Shown here: positions 33,699 to 48,100 of the stretch, one piece after another
How positions within the stretch are numbered: the first letter of the stretch is position 1
How the letters are laid out: the number at the start of each line of letters is the position of its first letter
DNA from: Limanda limanda
Lineage: Eukaryota > Chordata > Actinopteri > Pleuronectiformes > Pleuronectidae
Assembly: GCF_963576545.1 (NCBI RefSeq)
Contig: NW_026870558.1
Span: forward strand, 34,535 to 98,534
Length of the DNA stretch: 64,000 nt
Reading direction: 5' to 3'
Made by a program: the position numbers and the translations under genes
Notes under the pieces: generated by a model
What the model saw: only the letters and a program-made list of their open reading frames with translations
The model's database searches: none
Told to the model about the DNA's origin: nothing

Positions 33699-36574
33699 CT
33701 AAATGGGGTTGCGCGCATCGATCAGTACCATCCTTGAGCTTCTCCGACTTTCGGAAGGGTTAGGGTTAGGGTTAGGGATGAAAGCACATAGGAGAAAGAG
33801 ATATTCTTGAATAACTTTTTTTGTGAAGGTCGGAGAGACTTGCAAGTAGGCTCTACCCCCACTAAATGGGGTAGCGCGCATCGATCGGTACCATCCTTGA
33901 GCTTCTCCGACTTTCGGAAGGGTTAGGGTTAGGGTTAGGGATGAAAGCACATAGGAGAAAGAGATATTCTTGAATAACTTTTTTTGTGAAGGTCGGAGAG
34001 ACTTGGAAAGTGGTTGCATCTGGACTAATTTGGGTCCTGCGGATCGATTGGTACCATCCCCGAGCTTGTACGACCTTCGGAAGAGGTCGACCGACGAAAT
34101 TCCCCCAAATCTGAGGAGATATTCTTGAATAACTTTTTTTGTGAAGGTCGGAGAGACTTGCAAGTAGGCTCTACCCCCACTAAATGGGGTAGCGCGCATC
34201 GATCAGTACCATCCTTGAGCTTCTCCGACTTTCGGAAGGGTTAGGGTTAGGGTTAGGGATGAAAGCACATAGGAGAAAGAGATATTCTTGAATAACTTTT
34301 TTTGTGAAGGTCGGAGAGACTTGGAAAGTGGTTGCATCTGGACTAATTTGGGTCCTGCGGATCGATTGGTACCATCCCCGAGCTTGTACGACCTTCGAAA
34401 AAGGTCGACCGACGAAATTCCCCCAAATCTGAGGAGATATTCTTGAATAACTTTTTTTGTGAAGGTCGGAGAGACTTGCAAGTAGGCTCTACCCCCACTA
34501 AATGGGGTTGCGCGCATCGATCAGTACCATCCTTGAGCTTCTCCGACTTTCGGAAGGGTTAGGGTTAGGGTTAGGGATGAAAGCACATAGGAGAAAGAGA
34601 TATTCTTGAATAACTTTTTTTGTGAAGGTCGGAGAGACTTGCAAGTAGGCTCTACCCCCACTAAATGGGGTAGCGCGCATCGATCGGTACCATCCTTGAG
34701 CTTCTCCGACTTTCGGAAGGGTTAGGGTTAGGGTTAGGGATGAAAGCACATAGGAGAAAGAGATATTCTTGAATAACTTTTTTTGTGAAGGTCGGAGAGA
34801 CTTGGAAAGTGGTTGCATCTGGACTAATTTGGGTCCTGCGGATCGATTGGTACCATCCCCGAGCTTGTACGACCTTCGGAAGAGGTCGACCGACGAAATT
34901 CCCCCAAATCTGAGGAGATATTCTTGAATAACTTTTTTTGTGAAGGTCGGAGAGACTTGCAAGTAGGCTCTACCCCCACTAAATGGGGTAGCGCGCATCG
35001 ATCAGTACCATCCTTGAGCTTCTCCGACTTTCGGAAGGGTTAGGGTTAGGGTTAGGGATGAAAGCACATAGGAGAAAGAGATATTCTTGAATAACTTTTT
35101 TTGTGAAGGTCGGAGAGACTTGGAAAGTGGTTGCATCTGGACTAATTTGGGTCCTGCGGATCGATTGGTACCATCCCCGAGCTTGTACGACCTTCGGAAA
35201 AGGTCGACCGACGAAATTCCCCCAAATCTGAGGAGATATTCTTGAATAACTTTTTTTGTGAAGGTCGGAGAGACTTGCAAGTAGGCTCTACCCCCACTAA
35301 ATGGGGTTGCGCGCATCGATCAGTACCATCCTTGAGCTTCTCCGACTTTCGGAAGGGTTAGGGTTAGGGTTAGGGATGAAAGCACATAGGAGAAAGAGAT
35401 ATTCTTGAATAACTTTTTTTGTGAAGGTCGGAGAGACTTGCAAGTAGGCTCTACCCCCACTAAATGGGGTAGCGCGCATCGATCGGTACCATCCTTGAGC
35501 TTCTCCGACTTTCGGAAGGGTTAGGGTTAGGGTTAGGGATGAAAGCACATAGGAGAAAGAGATATTCTTGAATAACTTTTTTTGTGAAGGTCGGAGAGAC
35601 TTGCAAGTAGGCTCTACCCCCACTAAATGGGGTAGCGCGCATCGATCGGTACCATCCTTGAGCTTCTCCGACTTTCGGAAGGGTTAGGGTTAGGGTTAGG
35701 GATGAAAGCACATAGGAGAAAGAGATATTCTTGAATAACTTTTTTTGTGAAGGTCGGAGAGACTTGCAAGTAGGCTCTACCCCCACTAAATGGGGTAGCG
35801 CGCATCGATCGGTACCATCCTTGAGCTTCTCCGACTTTCGGAAGGGTTAGGGTTAGGGTTAGGGATGAAAGCACATAGGAGAAAGAGATATTCTTGAATA
35901 ACTTTTTTTGTGAAGGTCGGAGAGACTTGGAAAGTGGTTGCATCTGGACTAATTTGGGTCCTGCGGATCGATTGGTACCATCCCCGAGCTTGTACGACCT
36001 TCGGAAGAGGTCGACCGACGAAATTCCCCCAAATCTGAGGAGATATTCTTGAATAACTTTTTTTGTGAAGGTCGGAGAGACTTGCAAGTAGGCTCTACCC
36101 CCACTAAATGGGGTTGCGCGCATCGATCGGTACCATCCTTGAGCTTCTCCGACTTTTGGAAGGGTTAGGGTTAGGGTTAGGGATGAAAGCACATAGGAGA
36201 AAGAGATATTCTTGAATAACTTTTTTTGTGAAGGTCGGAGAGACTTGCAAGTAGGCTCTACCCCCACTAAATGGGGTAGCGCGCATCGATCGGTACCATC
36301 CTTGAGCTTCTCCGACTTTTGGAAGGGTTAGGGTTAGGGTTAGGGATGAAAGCACATAGGAGAAAGAGATATTCTTGAATAACTTTTTTTGTGAAGGTCG
36401 GAGAGACTTGGAAAGTGGTTGCATCTGGACTAATTTGGGTCCTGCAGATCGATTGGTACCATCCCCGAGCTTGTACGACCTTCGGAAGAGGTCGACCGAC
36501 GAAATTCCCCCAAAATCTGAGGAGATATTCTTGAATAACTTTTTTTGTGAAGGTCGGAGAGACTTGCAAGTAGG
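33699..36574 (+). repeat. 2.9 kb duplication, right copy
   Basis: Partner of 28,065-30,940. It runs into a double B-prime cassette, whereas the left copy has only a single B-prime, so one AAB-prime block has been gained here or lost there. Confidence 0.85.
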
Positions 36575-37067
36575 CTCTACCCCCACTAAATGGGGTTGCG
36601 CGCATCGATCAGTACCATCCTTGAGCTTCTCCGACTTTCGGAAGGGTTAGGGTTAGGGTTAGGGATGAAAGCACATAGGAGAAAGAGATATTCTTGAATA
36701 ACTTTTTTTGTGAAGGTCGGAGAGACTTGCAAGTAGGCTCTACCCCCACTAAATGGGGTAGCGCGCATCGATCGGTACCATCCTTGAGCTTCTCCGACTT
36801 TCGGAAGGGTTAGGGTTAGGGTTAGGGATGAAAGCACATAGGAGAAAGAGATATTCTTGAATAACTTTTTTTGTGAAGGTCGGAGAGACTTGGAAAGTGG
36901 TTGCATCTGGACTAATTTGGGTCCTGCAGATCGATTGGTACCATCCCCGAGCTTGTACGACCTTCGGAAGAGGTCGACCGACGAAATTCCCCCAAAATCT
37001 GAGGAGATATTCTTGAATAACTTTTTTTGTGAAGGTTGGAGAGACTTGCAAGTAGGCTCTACCCCCA
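36104..37067 (+). repeat. B-prime cassette, double
   Basis: AAB-prime AAB-prime. The first two A units have CTTTTGG, and the core after the second B-prime has GGTTGG in place of GGTCGG (37,036). Confidence 0.88.
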
Positions 37068-38681
37068 CTAAATGGGGTTGCGCGCATCGATCAGTACCAT
37101 CCTTGAGCTTCTCCGACTTTCGGAAGGGTTAGGGTTAGGGTTAGGGATGAAAGCACATAGGAGAAAGAGATATTCTTGAATAACTTTTTTTGTGAAGGTC
37201 GGAGAGACTTGCAAGTAGGCTCTACCCCCACTAAATGGGGTAGCGCGCATCGATCGGTACCATCCTTGAGCTTCTCCGACTTTCGGAAGGGTTAGGGTTA
37301 GGGTTAGGGATGAAAGCACATAGGAGAAAGAGATATTCTTGAATAACTTTTTTTGTGAAGGTCGGAGAGACTTGCAAGTAGGCTCTACCCCCACTAAATG
37401 GGGTAGCGCGCATCGATCGGTACCATCCTTGAGCTTCTCCGACTTTCGGAAGGGTTAGGGTTAGGGTTAGGGATGAAAGCACATAGGAGAAAGAGATATT
37501 CTTGAATAACTTTTTTTGTGAAGGTCGGAGAGACTTGCAAGTAGGCTCTACCCCCACTAAATGGGGTAGCGCGCATCGATCGGTACCATCCTTGAGCTTC
37601 TCCGACTTTCGGAAGGGTTAGGGTTAGGGTTAGGGATGAAAGCACATAGGAGAAAGAGATATTCTTGAATAACTTTTTTTGTGAAGGTCGGAGAGACTTG
37701 CAAGTAGGCTCTACCCCCACTAAATGGGGTAGCGCGCATCGATCGGTACCATCCTTGAGCTTCTCCGACTTTCGGAAGGGTTAGGGTTAGGGTTAGGGAT
37801 GAAAGCACATAGGAGAAAGAGATATTCTTGAATAACTTTTTTTGTGAAGGTCGGAGAGACTTGCAAGTAGGCTCTACCCCCACTAAATGGGGTAGCGCGC
37901 ATCGATCGGTACCATCCTTGAGCTTCTCCGACTTTCGGAAGGGTTAGGGTTAGGGTTAGGGATGAAAGCACATAGGAGAAAGAGATATTCTTGAATAACT
38001 TTTTTTGTGAAGGTCGGAGAGACTTGGAAAGTGGTTGCATCTGGACTAATTTGGGTCCTGCGGATCGATTGGTACCATCCCCGAGCTTGTACGACCTTCG
38101 GAAGAGGTCGACCGACGAAATTCCCCCAAATCTGAGGAGATATTCTTGAATAACTTTTTTTGTGAAGGTCGGAGAGACTTGCAAGTAGGCTCTACCCCCA
38201 CTAAATGGGGTAGCGCGCATCGATCGGTACCATCCTTGAGCTTCTCCGACTTTCGGAAGGGTTAGGGTTAGGGTTAGGGATGAAAGCACATAGGAGAAAG
38301 AGATATTCTTGAATAACTTTTTTTGTGAAGGTCGGAGAGACTTGCAAGTAGGCTCTACCCCCACTAAATGGGGTAGCGCGCATCGATCGGTACCATCCTT
38401 GAGCTTCTCCGACTTTCGGAAGGGTTAGGGTTAGGGTTAGGGATGAAAGCACATAGGAGAAAGAGATATTCTTGAATAACTTTTTTTGTGAAGGTCGGAG
38501 AGACTTGGAAAGTGGTTGCATCTGGACTAATTTGGGTCCTGCGGATCGATTGGTACCATCCCCGAGCTTGTACGACCTTCGGAAGAGGTCGACCGACGAA
38601 ATTCCCCCAAATCTGAGGAGATATTCTTGAATAACTTTTTTTGTGAAGGTCGGAGAGACTTGCAAGTAGGCTCTACCCCCA

Positions 38682-41096
38682 CTAAATGGGGTTGCGCGCA
38701 TCGATCAGTACCATCCTTGAGCTTCTCCGACTTTCGGAAGGGTTAGGGTTAGGGTTAGGGATGAAAGCACATAGGAGAAAGAGATATTCTTGAATAACTT
38801 TTTTTGTGAAGGTCGGAGAGACTTGCAAGTAGGCTCTACCCCCACTAAATGGGGTAGCGCGCATCGATCGGTACCATCCTTGAGCTTCTCCGACTTTCGG
38901 AAGGGTTAGGGTTAGGGTTAGGGATGAAAGCACATAGGAGAAAGAGATATTCTTGAATAACTTTTTTTGTGAAGGTCGGAGAGACTTGCAAGTAGGCTCT
39001 ACCCCCACTAAATGGGGTAGCGCGCATCGATCGGTACCATCCTTGAGCTTCTCCGACTTTCGGAAGGGTTAGGGTTAGGGTTAGGGATGAAAGCACATAG
39101 GAGAAAGAGATATTCTTGAATAACTTTTTTTGTGAAGGTCGGAGAGACTTGCAAGTAGGCTCTACCCCCACTAAATGGGGTAGCGCGCATCGATCGGTAC
39201 CATCCTTGAGCTTCTCCGACTTTCGGAAGGGTTAGGGTTAGGGTTAGGGATGAAAGCACATAGGAGAAAGAGATATTCTTGAATAACTTTTTTTGTGAAG
39301 GTCGGAGAGACTTGGAAAGTGGTTGCATCTGGACTAATTTGGGTCCTGCGGATCGATTGGTACCATCCCCGAGCTTGTACGACCTTCGGAAGAGGTCGAC
39401 CGACGAAATTCCCCCAAATCTGAGGAGATATTCTTGAATAACTTTTTTTGTGAAGGTCGGAGAGACTTGCAAGTAGGCTCTACCCCCACTAAATGGGGTT
39501 GCGCGCATCGATCAGTACCATCCTTGAGCTTCTCCGACTTTCGGAAGGGTTAGGGTTAGGGATGAAAGCACATAGGAGAAAGAGATATTCTTGAATAACT
39601 TTTTTTGTGAAGGTCGGAGAGACTTGCAAGTAGGCTCTACCCCCACTAAATGGGGTAGCGCGCATCGATCGGTACCATCCTTGAGCTTCTCCGACTTTCG
39701 GAAGGGTTAGGGTTAGGGTTAGGGATGAAAGCACATAGGAGAAAGAGATATTCTTGAATAACTTTTTTTGTGAAGGTCGGAGAGACTTGCAAGTAGGCTC
39801 TACCCCCACTAAATGGGGTAGCGCGCATCGATCGGTACCATCCTTGAGCTTCTCCGACTTTCGGAAGGGTTAGGGTTAGGGTTAGGGATGAAAGCACATA
39901 GGAGAAAGAGATATTCTTGAATAACTTTTTTTGTGAAGGTCGGAGAGACTTGCAAGTAGGCTCTACCCCCACTAAATGGGGTAGCGCGCATCGATCGGTA
40001 CCATCCTTGAGCTTCTCCGACTTTCGGAAGGGTTAGGGTTAGGGTTAGGGATGAAAGCACATAGGAGAAAGAGATATTCTTGAATAACTTTTTTTGTGAA
40101 GGTCGGAGAGACTTGGAAAGTGGTTGCATCTGGACTAATTTGGGTCCTGCGGATCGATTGGTACCATCCCCGAGCTTGTACGACCTTCGGAAGAGGTCGA
40201 CCGACGAAATTCCCCCAAATCTGAGGAGATATTCTTGAATAACTTTTTTTGTGAAGGTCGGAGAGACTTGCAAGTAGGCTCTACCCCCACTAAATGGGGT
40301 TGCGCGCATCGATCAGTACCATCCTTGAGCTTCTCCGACTTTCGGAAGGGTTAGGGTTAGGGTTAGGGATGAAAGCACATAGGAGAAAGAGATATTCTTG
40401 AATAACTTTTTTTGTGAAGGTCGGAGAGACTTGCAAGTAGGCTCTACCCCCACTAAATGGGGTAGCGCGCATCGATCGGTACCATCCTTGAGCTTCTCCG
40501 ACTTTCAGAAGGGTTAGGGTTAGGGTTAGGGATGAAAGCACATAGGAGAAAGAGATATTCTTGAATAACTTTTTTTGTGAAGGTCGGAGAGACTTGCAAG
40601 TAGGCTCTACCCCCACTAAATGGGGTAGCGCGCATCGATCGGTACCATCCTTGAGCTTCTCCGACTTTCGGAAGGGTTAGGGTTAGGGTTAGGGATGAAA
40701 GCACATAGGAGAAAGAGATATTCTTGAATAACTTTTTTTGTGAAGGTCGGAGAGACTTGCAAGTAGGCTCTACCCCCACTAAATGGGGTAGCGCGCATCG
40801 ATCGGTACCATCCTTGAGCTTCTCCGACTTTCGGAAGGGTTAGGGTTAGGGTTAGGGATGAAAGCACATAGGAGAAAGAGATATTCTTGAATAACTTTTT
40901 TTGTGAAGGTCGGAGAGACTTGGAAAGTGGTTGCATCTGGACTAATTTGGGTCCTGCGGATCGATTGGTACCATCCCCGAGCTTGTACGACCTTCGGAAG
41001 AGGTCGACCGACGAAATTCCCCCAAATCTGAGGAGATATTCTTGAATAACTTTTTTTGTGAAGGTCGGAGAGACTTGCAAGTAGGCTCTACCCCCA
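38682..41096 (+). repeat. Three tandem 807 bp AAAAB units
   Basis: Units start at 38,682, 39,489 (801 bp because of a contracted telomeric tract) and 40,290. Each has a post-B A followed by three ordinary A and one B. Confidence 0.9.
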
Positions 41097-43089
41097 CTAA
41101 ATGGGGTTGCGCGCATCGATCGGTACCATCCTTGAGCTTCTCCGACTTTCGGAAGGGTTAGGGTTAGGGTTAGGGATGAAAGCACATAGGAGAAAGAGAT
41201 ATTCTTGAATAACTTTTTTTGTGAAGGTCGGAGAGACTTGCAAGTAGGCTCTACCCCCACTAAATGGGGTAGCGCGCATCGATCGGTACCATCCTTGAGC
41301 TTCTCCGACTTTCGGAAGGGTTAGGGTTAGGGTTAGGGATGAAAGCACATAGGAGAAAGAGATATTCTTGAATAACTTTTTTTGTGAAGGTCGGAGAGAC
41401 TTGGAAAGTGGTTGCATCTGGACTAATTTGGGTCCTGCGGATCGATTGGTACCATCCCCGAGCTTGTACGACCTTCGGAAGAGGTCGACCGACGAAATTC
41501 CCCCAAATCTGAGGAGATATTCTTGAATAACTTTTTTTGTGAAGGTCGGAGAGACTTGCAAGTAGGCTTTACCCCCACTAAATGGGGTTGCGCGCATCGA
41601 TCAGTACCATCCTTGAGCTTCTCCGACTTTCGGAAGGGTTAGGGTTAGGGATGAAAGCACATAGGAGAAAGAGATATTCTTGAATAACTTTTTTTGTGAA
41701 GGTCGGAGAGACTTGCAAGTAGGCTCTACCCCCACTAAATGGGGTAGCGCGCATCGATCGGTACCATCCTTGAGCTTCTCCGACTTTCGGAAGGGTTAGG
41801 GTTAGGGTTAGGGATGAAAGCACATAGGAGAAAGAGATATTCTTGAATAACTTTTTTTGTGAAGGTCGGAGAGACTTGCAAGTAGGCTCTACCCCCACTA
41901 AATGGGGTAGCGCGCATCGATCGGTACCATCCTTGAGCTTCTCCGACTTTCGGAAGGGTTAGGGTTAGGGTTAGGGATGAAAGCACATAGGAGAAAGAGA
42001 TATTCTTGAATAACTTTTTTTGTGAAGGTCGGAGAGACTTGCAAGTAGGCTCTACCCCCACTAAATGGGGTAGCGCGCATCGATCGGTACCATCCTTGAG
42101 CTTCTCCGACTTTCGGAAGGGTTAGGGTTAGGGTTAGGGATGAAAGCACATAGGAGAAAGAGATATTCTTGAATAACTTTTTTTGTGAAGGTCGGAGAGA
42201 CTTGGAAAGTGGTTGCATCTGGACTAATTTGGGTCCTGCGGATCGATTGGTACCATCCCCGAGCTTGTACGACCTTCGGAAGAGGTCGACCGACGAAATT
42301 CCCCCAAATCTGAGGAGATATTCTTGAATAACTTTTTTTGTGAAGGTCGGAGAGACTTGCAAGTAGGCTCTACCCCCACTAAATGGGGTAGCGCGCATCG
42401 ATCGGTACCATCCTTGAGCTTCTCCGACTTTCGGAAGGGTTAGGGTTAGGGATGAAAGCACATAGGAGAAAGAGATATTCTTGAATAACTTTTTTTGTGA
42501 AGGTCGGAGAGACTTGCAAGTAGGCTCTACCCCCACTAAATGGGGTAGCGCGCATCGATCGGTACCATCCTTGAGCTTCTTTGACTTTCGGAAGGGTTAG
42601 GGTTAGGGTTAGGGATGAAAGCACATAGGAGAAAGAGATATTCTTGAATAACTTTTTTTGTGAAGGTCGGAGAGACTTGGAAAGTGGTTGCATCTGGACT
42701 AATTTGGGTCCTGCGGATCGATTGGTACCATCCCCAAGCTTGTACGACCTTCGGAAGAGGTCGACCGACGAAATTCCCCCAAATCTGAGGAGATATTCTT
42801 GAATAACTTTTTTTGTGAAGGTCGGAGAGACTTGCAAGTAGGCTCTACCCCCACTAAATGGGGTTGCGCGCATCGATCAGTACCATCCTTGAGCTTCTCC
42901 GACTTTCGGAAGGGTTAGGGTTAGGGTTAGGGATGAAAGCACATAGGAGAAAGAGATATTCTTGAATAACTTTTTTTGTGAAGGTCGGAGAGACTTGCAA
43001 GTAGGCTCTACCCCCACTAAATGGGGTAGCGCGCATCGATCGGTACCATCCTTGAGCTTCTCCGACTTTCGGAAGGGTTAGGGTTAGGG
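39547..43089 (+). repeat. Cluster of contracted telomeric tracts
   Basis: Short tracts start at 39,547, 41,636, 42,437 and 43,075, each in the first or second A of its run. The matching unit at 59,815 in the 10 kb duplicate has the full three-TTAGGG tract. Confidence 0.88.
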
Positions 43090-44461
43090 ATGAAAGCACA
43101 TAGGAGAAAGAGATATTCTTGAATAACTTTTTTTGTGAAGGTCGGAGAGACTTGCAAGTAGGCTCTACCCCCACTAAATGGGGTAGCGCGCATCGATCGG
43201 TACCATCCTTGAGCTTCTCCGACTTTCGGAAGGGTTAGGGTTAGGGTTAGGGATGAAAGCACATAGGAGAAAGAGATATTCTTGAATAACTTTTTTTGTG
43301 AAGGTCGGAGAGACTTGCAAGTAGGCTCTACCCCCACTAAATGGGGTAGCGCGCATCGATCGGTACCATCCTTGAGCTTCTCCGACTTTCGGAAGGGTTA
43401 GGGTTAGGGTTAGGGATGAAAGCACATAGGAGAAAGAGATATTCTTGAATAACTTTTTTTGTGAAGGTCGGAGAGACTTGGAAAGTGGTTGCATCTGGAC
43501 TAATTTGGGTCCTGCGGATCGATTGGTACCATCCCCGAGCTTGTACGACCTTCGGAAGAGGTCGACCGACGAAATTCCCCCAAATCTGAGGAGATATTCT
43601 TGAATAACTTTTTTTGTGAAGGTCGGAGAGACTTGCAAGTAGGCTCTACCCCCACTAAATGGGGTTGCGCGCATCGATCAGTACCATCCTTGAGCTTCTC
43701 CGACTTTCGGAAGGGTTAGGGTTAGGGTTAGGGATGAAAGCACATAGGAGAAAGAGATATTCTTGAATAACTTTTTTTGTGAAGGTCGGAGAGACTTGCA
43801 AGTAGGCTCTACCCCCACTAAATGGGGAAGCGCGCATCGATCGGTACCATCCTTGAGCTTCTCCGACTTTCGGAAGGGTTAGGGTTAGGGTTAGGGATGA
43901 AAGCACATAGGAGAAAGAGATATTCTTGAATAACTTTTTTTGTGAAGGTCGGAGAGACTTGCAAGTAGGCTCTACCCCCACTAAATGGGGTAGCGCGCAT
44001 CGATCGGTACCATCCTTGAGCTTCTCCGACTTTCGGAAGGGTTAGGGTTAGGGTTAGGGATGAAAGCACATAGGAGAAAGAGATATTCTTGAATAACTTT
44101 TTTTGTGAAGGTCGGAGAGACTTGCAAGTAGGCTCTACCCCCACTAAATGGGGTAGCGCGCATCGATCGGTACCATCCTTGAGCTTCTCCGACTTTCGGA
44201 AGGGTTAGGGTTAGGGTTAGGGATGAAAGCACATAGGAGAAAGAGATATTCTTGAATAACTTTTTTTGTGAAGGTCGGAGAGACTTGGAAAGTGGTTGCA
44301 TCTGGACTAATTTGGGTCCTGCGGATCGATTGGTACCATCCCCGAGCTTGTACGACCTTCGGAAGAGGTCGACCGACGAAATTCCCCCAAATCTGAGGAG
44401 ATATTCTTGAATAACTTTTTTTGTGAAGGTCGGAGAGACTTGCAAGTAGGCTCTACCCCCA
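42854..44461 (+). repeat. Two tandem AAAAB units (801 and 807 bp)
   Basis: Starts at 42,854 and 43,655. The first has a contracted telomeric tract at 43,075. The second has GGGGAAG at about 43,827, breaking the A hairpin at one base. Confidence 0.88.
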
Positions 44462-45105
44462 CTAAATGGGGTTGCGCGCATCGATCAGTACCATCCTTGA
44501 GCTTCTCCGACTTTCGGAAGGGTTAGGGTTAGGGTTAGGGATGAAAGCACATAGGAGAAAGAGATATTCTTGAATAACTTTTTTTGTGAAGGTCGGAGAG
44601 ACTTGCAAGTAGGCTCTACCCCCACTAAATGGGGTAGCGCGCATCGATCGGTACCATCCTTGAGCTTCTCCGACTTTCGGAAGGGTTAGGGTTAGGGTTA
44701 GGGATGAAAGCACATAGGAGAAAGAGATATTCTTGAATAACTTTTTTTGTGAAGGTCGGAGAGACTTGCAAGTAGGCTCTACCCCCACTAAATGGGGTAG
44801 CGCGCATCGATCGGTACCATCCTTGAGCTTCTCCGACTTTCGGAAGGGTTAGGGTTAGGGTTAGGGATGAAAGCACATAGGAGAAAGAGATATTCTTGAA
44901 TAACTTTTTTTGTGAAGGTCGGAGAGACTTGGAAAGTGGTTGCATCTGGACTAATTTGGGTCCTGCGGATCGATTGGTACCATCCCCGAGCTTGTACGAC
45001 CTTCGGAAGAGGTCGACCGACGAAATTCCCCCAAATCTGAGGAGATATTCTTGAATAACTTTTTTTGTGAAGGTCGGAGAGACTTGCAAGTAGGCTCTAC
45101 CCCCA

Positions 45106-48100
45106 CTAAATGGGGTTGCGCGCATCGATCAGTACCATCCTTGAGCTTCTCCGACTTTCGGAAGGGTTAGGGTTAGGGTTAGGGATGAAAGCACATAGGA
45201 GAAAGAGATATTCTTGAATAACTTTTTTTGTGAAGGTCGGAGAGACTTGCAAGTAGGCTCTACCCCCACTAAATGGGGTAGCGCGCATCGATCGGTACCA
45301 TCCTTGAGCTTCTCCGACTTTCGGAAGGGTTAGGGTTAGGGTTAGGGATGAAAGCACATAGGAGAAAGAGATATTCTTGAATAACTTTTTTTGTGAAGGT
45401 CGGAGAGACTTGGAAAGTGGTTGCATCTGGACTAATTTGGGTCCTGCGGATCGATTGGTACCATCCCCGAGCTTGTACGACCTTCGGAAGAGGTCGACCG
45501 ACGAAATTCCCCCAAATCTGAGGAGATATTCTTGAATAACTTTTTTTGTGAAGGTCGGAGAGACTTGCAAGTAGGCTCTACTCCCACTAAATGGGGTAGC
45601 GCGCATCGATCAGTACCATCCTTGAGCTTCTCCGACTTTCGGAAGGGTTAGGGTTAGGGTTAGGGATGAAAGCACATAGGAGAAAGAGATATTCTTGAAT
45701 AACTTTTTTTGTGAAGGTCGGAGAGACTTGGAAAGTGGTTGCATCTGGACTAATTTGGGTCCTGCGGATCGATTGGTACCATCCCCGAGCTTGTACGACC
45801 TTCGAAAAAGGTCGACCGACGAAATTCCCCCAAATCTGAGGAGATATTCTTGAATAACTTTTTTTGTGAAGGTCGGAGAGACTTGCAAGTAGGCTCTACC
45901 CCCACTAAATGGGGTTGCGCGCATCGATCAGTACCATCCTTGAGCTTCTCCGACTTTCGGAAGGGTTAGGGTTAGGGTTAGGGATGAAAGCACATAGGAG
46001 AAAGAGATATTCTTGAATAACTTTTTTTGTGAAGGTCGGAGAGACTTGCAAGTAGGCTCTACCCCCACTAAATGGGGTAGCGCGCATCGATCGGTACCAT
46101 CCTTGAGCTTCTCCGACTTTCGGAAGGGTTAGGGTTAGGGTTAGGGATGAAAGCACATAGGAGAAAGAGATATTCTTGAATAACTTTTTTTGTGAAGGTC
46201 GGAGAGACTTGCAAGTAGGCTCTACCCCCACTAAATGGGGTAGCGCGCATCGATCGGTACCATCCTTGAGCTTCTCCGACTTTCGGAAGGGTTAGGGTTA
46301 GGGTTAGGGATGAAAGCACATAGGAGAAAGAGATATTCTTGAATAACTTTTTTTGTGAAGGTCGGAGAGACTTGCAAGTAGGCTCTACCCCCACTAAATG
46401 GGGTAGCGCGCATCGATCGGTACCATCCTTGAGCTTCTCCGACTTTCGGAAGGGTTAGGGTTAGGGTTAGGGATGAAAGCACATAGGAGAAAGAGATATT
46501 CTTGAATAACTTTTTTTGTGAAGGTCGGAGAGACTTGGAAAGTGGTTGCATCTGGACTAATTTGGGTCCTGCGGATCGATTGGTACCATCCCCGAGCTTG
46601 TACGACCTTCGGAAGAGGTCGACCGACGAAATTCCCCCAAATCTGAGGAGATATTCTTGAATAACTTTTTTTGTGAAGGTCGGAGAGACTTGCAAGTAGG
46701 CTCTACCCCCACTAAATGGGGTTGCGCGCATCGATCGGTACCATCCTTGAGCTTCTCCGACTTTTGGAAGGGTTAGGGTTAGGGTTAGGGATGAAAGCAC
46801 ATAGGAGAAAGAGATATTCTTGAATAACTTTTTTTGTGAAGGTCGGAGAGACTTGCAAGTAGGCTCTACCCCCACTAAATGGGGTAGCGCGCATCGATCG
46901 GTACCATCCTTGAGCTTCTCCGACTTTTGGAAGGGTTAGGGTTAGGGTTAGGGATGAAAGCACATAGGAGAAAGAGATATTCTTGAATAACTTTTTTTGT
47001 GAAGGTCGGAGAGACTTGGAAAGTGGTTGCATCTGGACTAATTTGGGTCCTGCAGATCGATTGGTACCATCCCCGAGCTTGTACGACCTTCGGAAGAGGT
47101 CGACCGACGAAATTCCCCCAAAATCTGAGGAGATATTCTTGAATAACTTTTTTTGTGAAGGTCGGAGAGACTTGCAAGTAGGCTCTACCCCCACTAAATG
47201 GGGTTGCGCGCATCGATCAGTACCATCCTTGAGCTTCTCCGACTTTCGGAAGGGTTAGGGTTAGGGTTAGGGATGAAAGCACATAGGAGAAAGAGATATT
47301 CTTGAATAACTTTTTTTGTGAAGGTCGGAGAGACTTGCAAGTAGGCTCTACCCCCACTAAATGGGGTAGCGCGCATCGATCGGTACCATCCTTGAGCTTC
47401 TCCGACTTTCGGAAGGGTTAGGGTTAGGGTTAGGGATGAAAGCACATAGGAGAAAGAGATATTCTTGAATAACTTTTTTTGTGAAGGTCGGAGAGACTTG
47501 GAAAGTGGTTGCATCTGGACTAATTTGGGTCCTGCAGATCGATTGGTACCATCCCCGAGCTTGTACGACCTTCGGAAGAGGTCGACCGACGAAATTCCCC
47601 CAAAATCTGAGGAGATATTCTTGAATAACTTTTTTTGTGAAGGTTGGAGAGACTTGCAAGTAGGCTCTACCCCCACTAAATGGGGTTGCGCGCATCGATC
47701 AGTACCATCCTTGAGCTTCTCCGACTTTCGGAAGGGTTAGGGTTAGGGTTAGGGATGAAAGCACATAGGAGAAAGAGATATTCTTGAATAACTTTTTTTG
47801 TGAAGGTCGGAGAGACTTGCAAGTAGGCTCTACCCCCACTAAATGGGGTAGCGCGCATCGATCGGTACCATCCTTGAGCTTCTCCGACTTTCGGAAGGGT
47901 TAGGGTTAGGGTTAGGGATGAAAGCACATAGGAGAAAGAGATATTCTTGAATAACTTTTTTTGTGAAGGTCGGAGAGACTTGCAAGTAGGCTCTACCCCC
48001 ACTAAATGGGGTAGCGCGCATCGATCGGTACCATCCTTGAGCTTCTCCGACTTTCGGAAGGGTTAGGGTTAGGGTTAGGGATGAAAGCACATAGGAGAAA

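Larger units (their letters stand above)
30952..41096 (+). repeat. About 10.1 kb segmental duplication, left copy
   Basis: Matches 51,383-61,370. The offset is 20,431 bp to about 35.6 kb, 20,268 bp after one A unit is missing in the right copy, and 20,274 bp after a TTAGGG contraction at 39,547. Shared markers include GCAAATA (33,200), TTCGAAAAAGG (34,396), TTCGGAAAAGG (35,196), TTTTGG, the B-prime pair, GGTTGG (37,036) and CTTTCAGAAG (40,507). Confidence 0.9.
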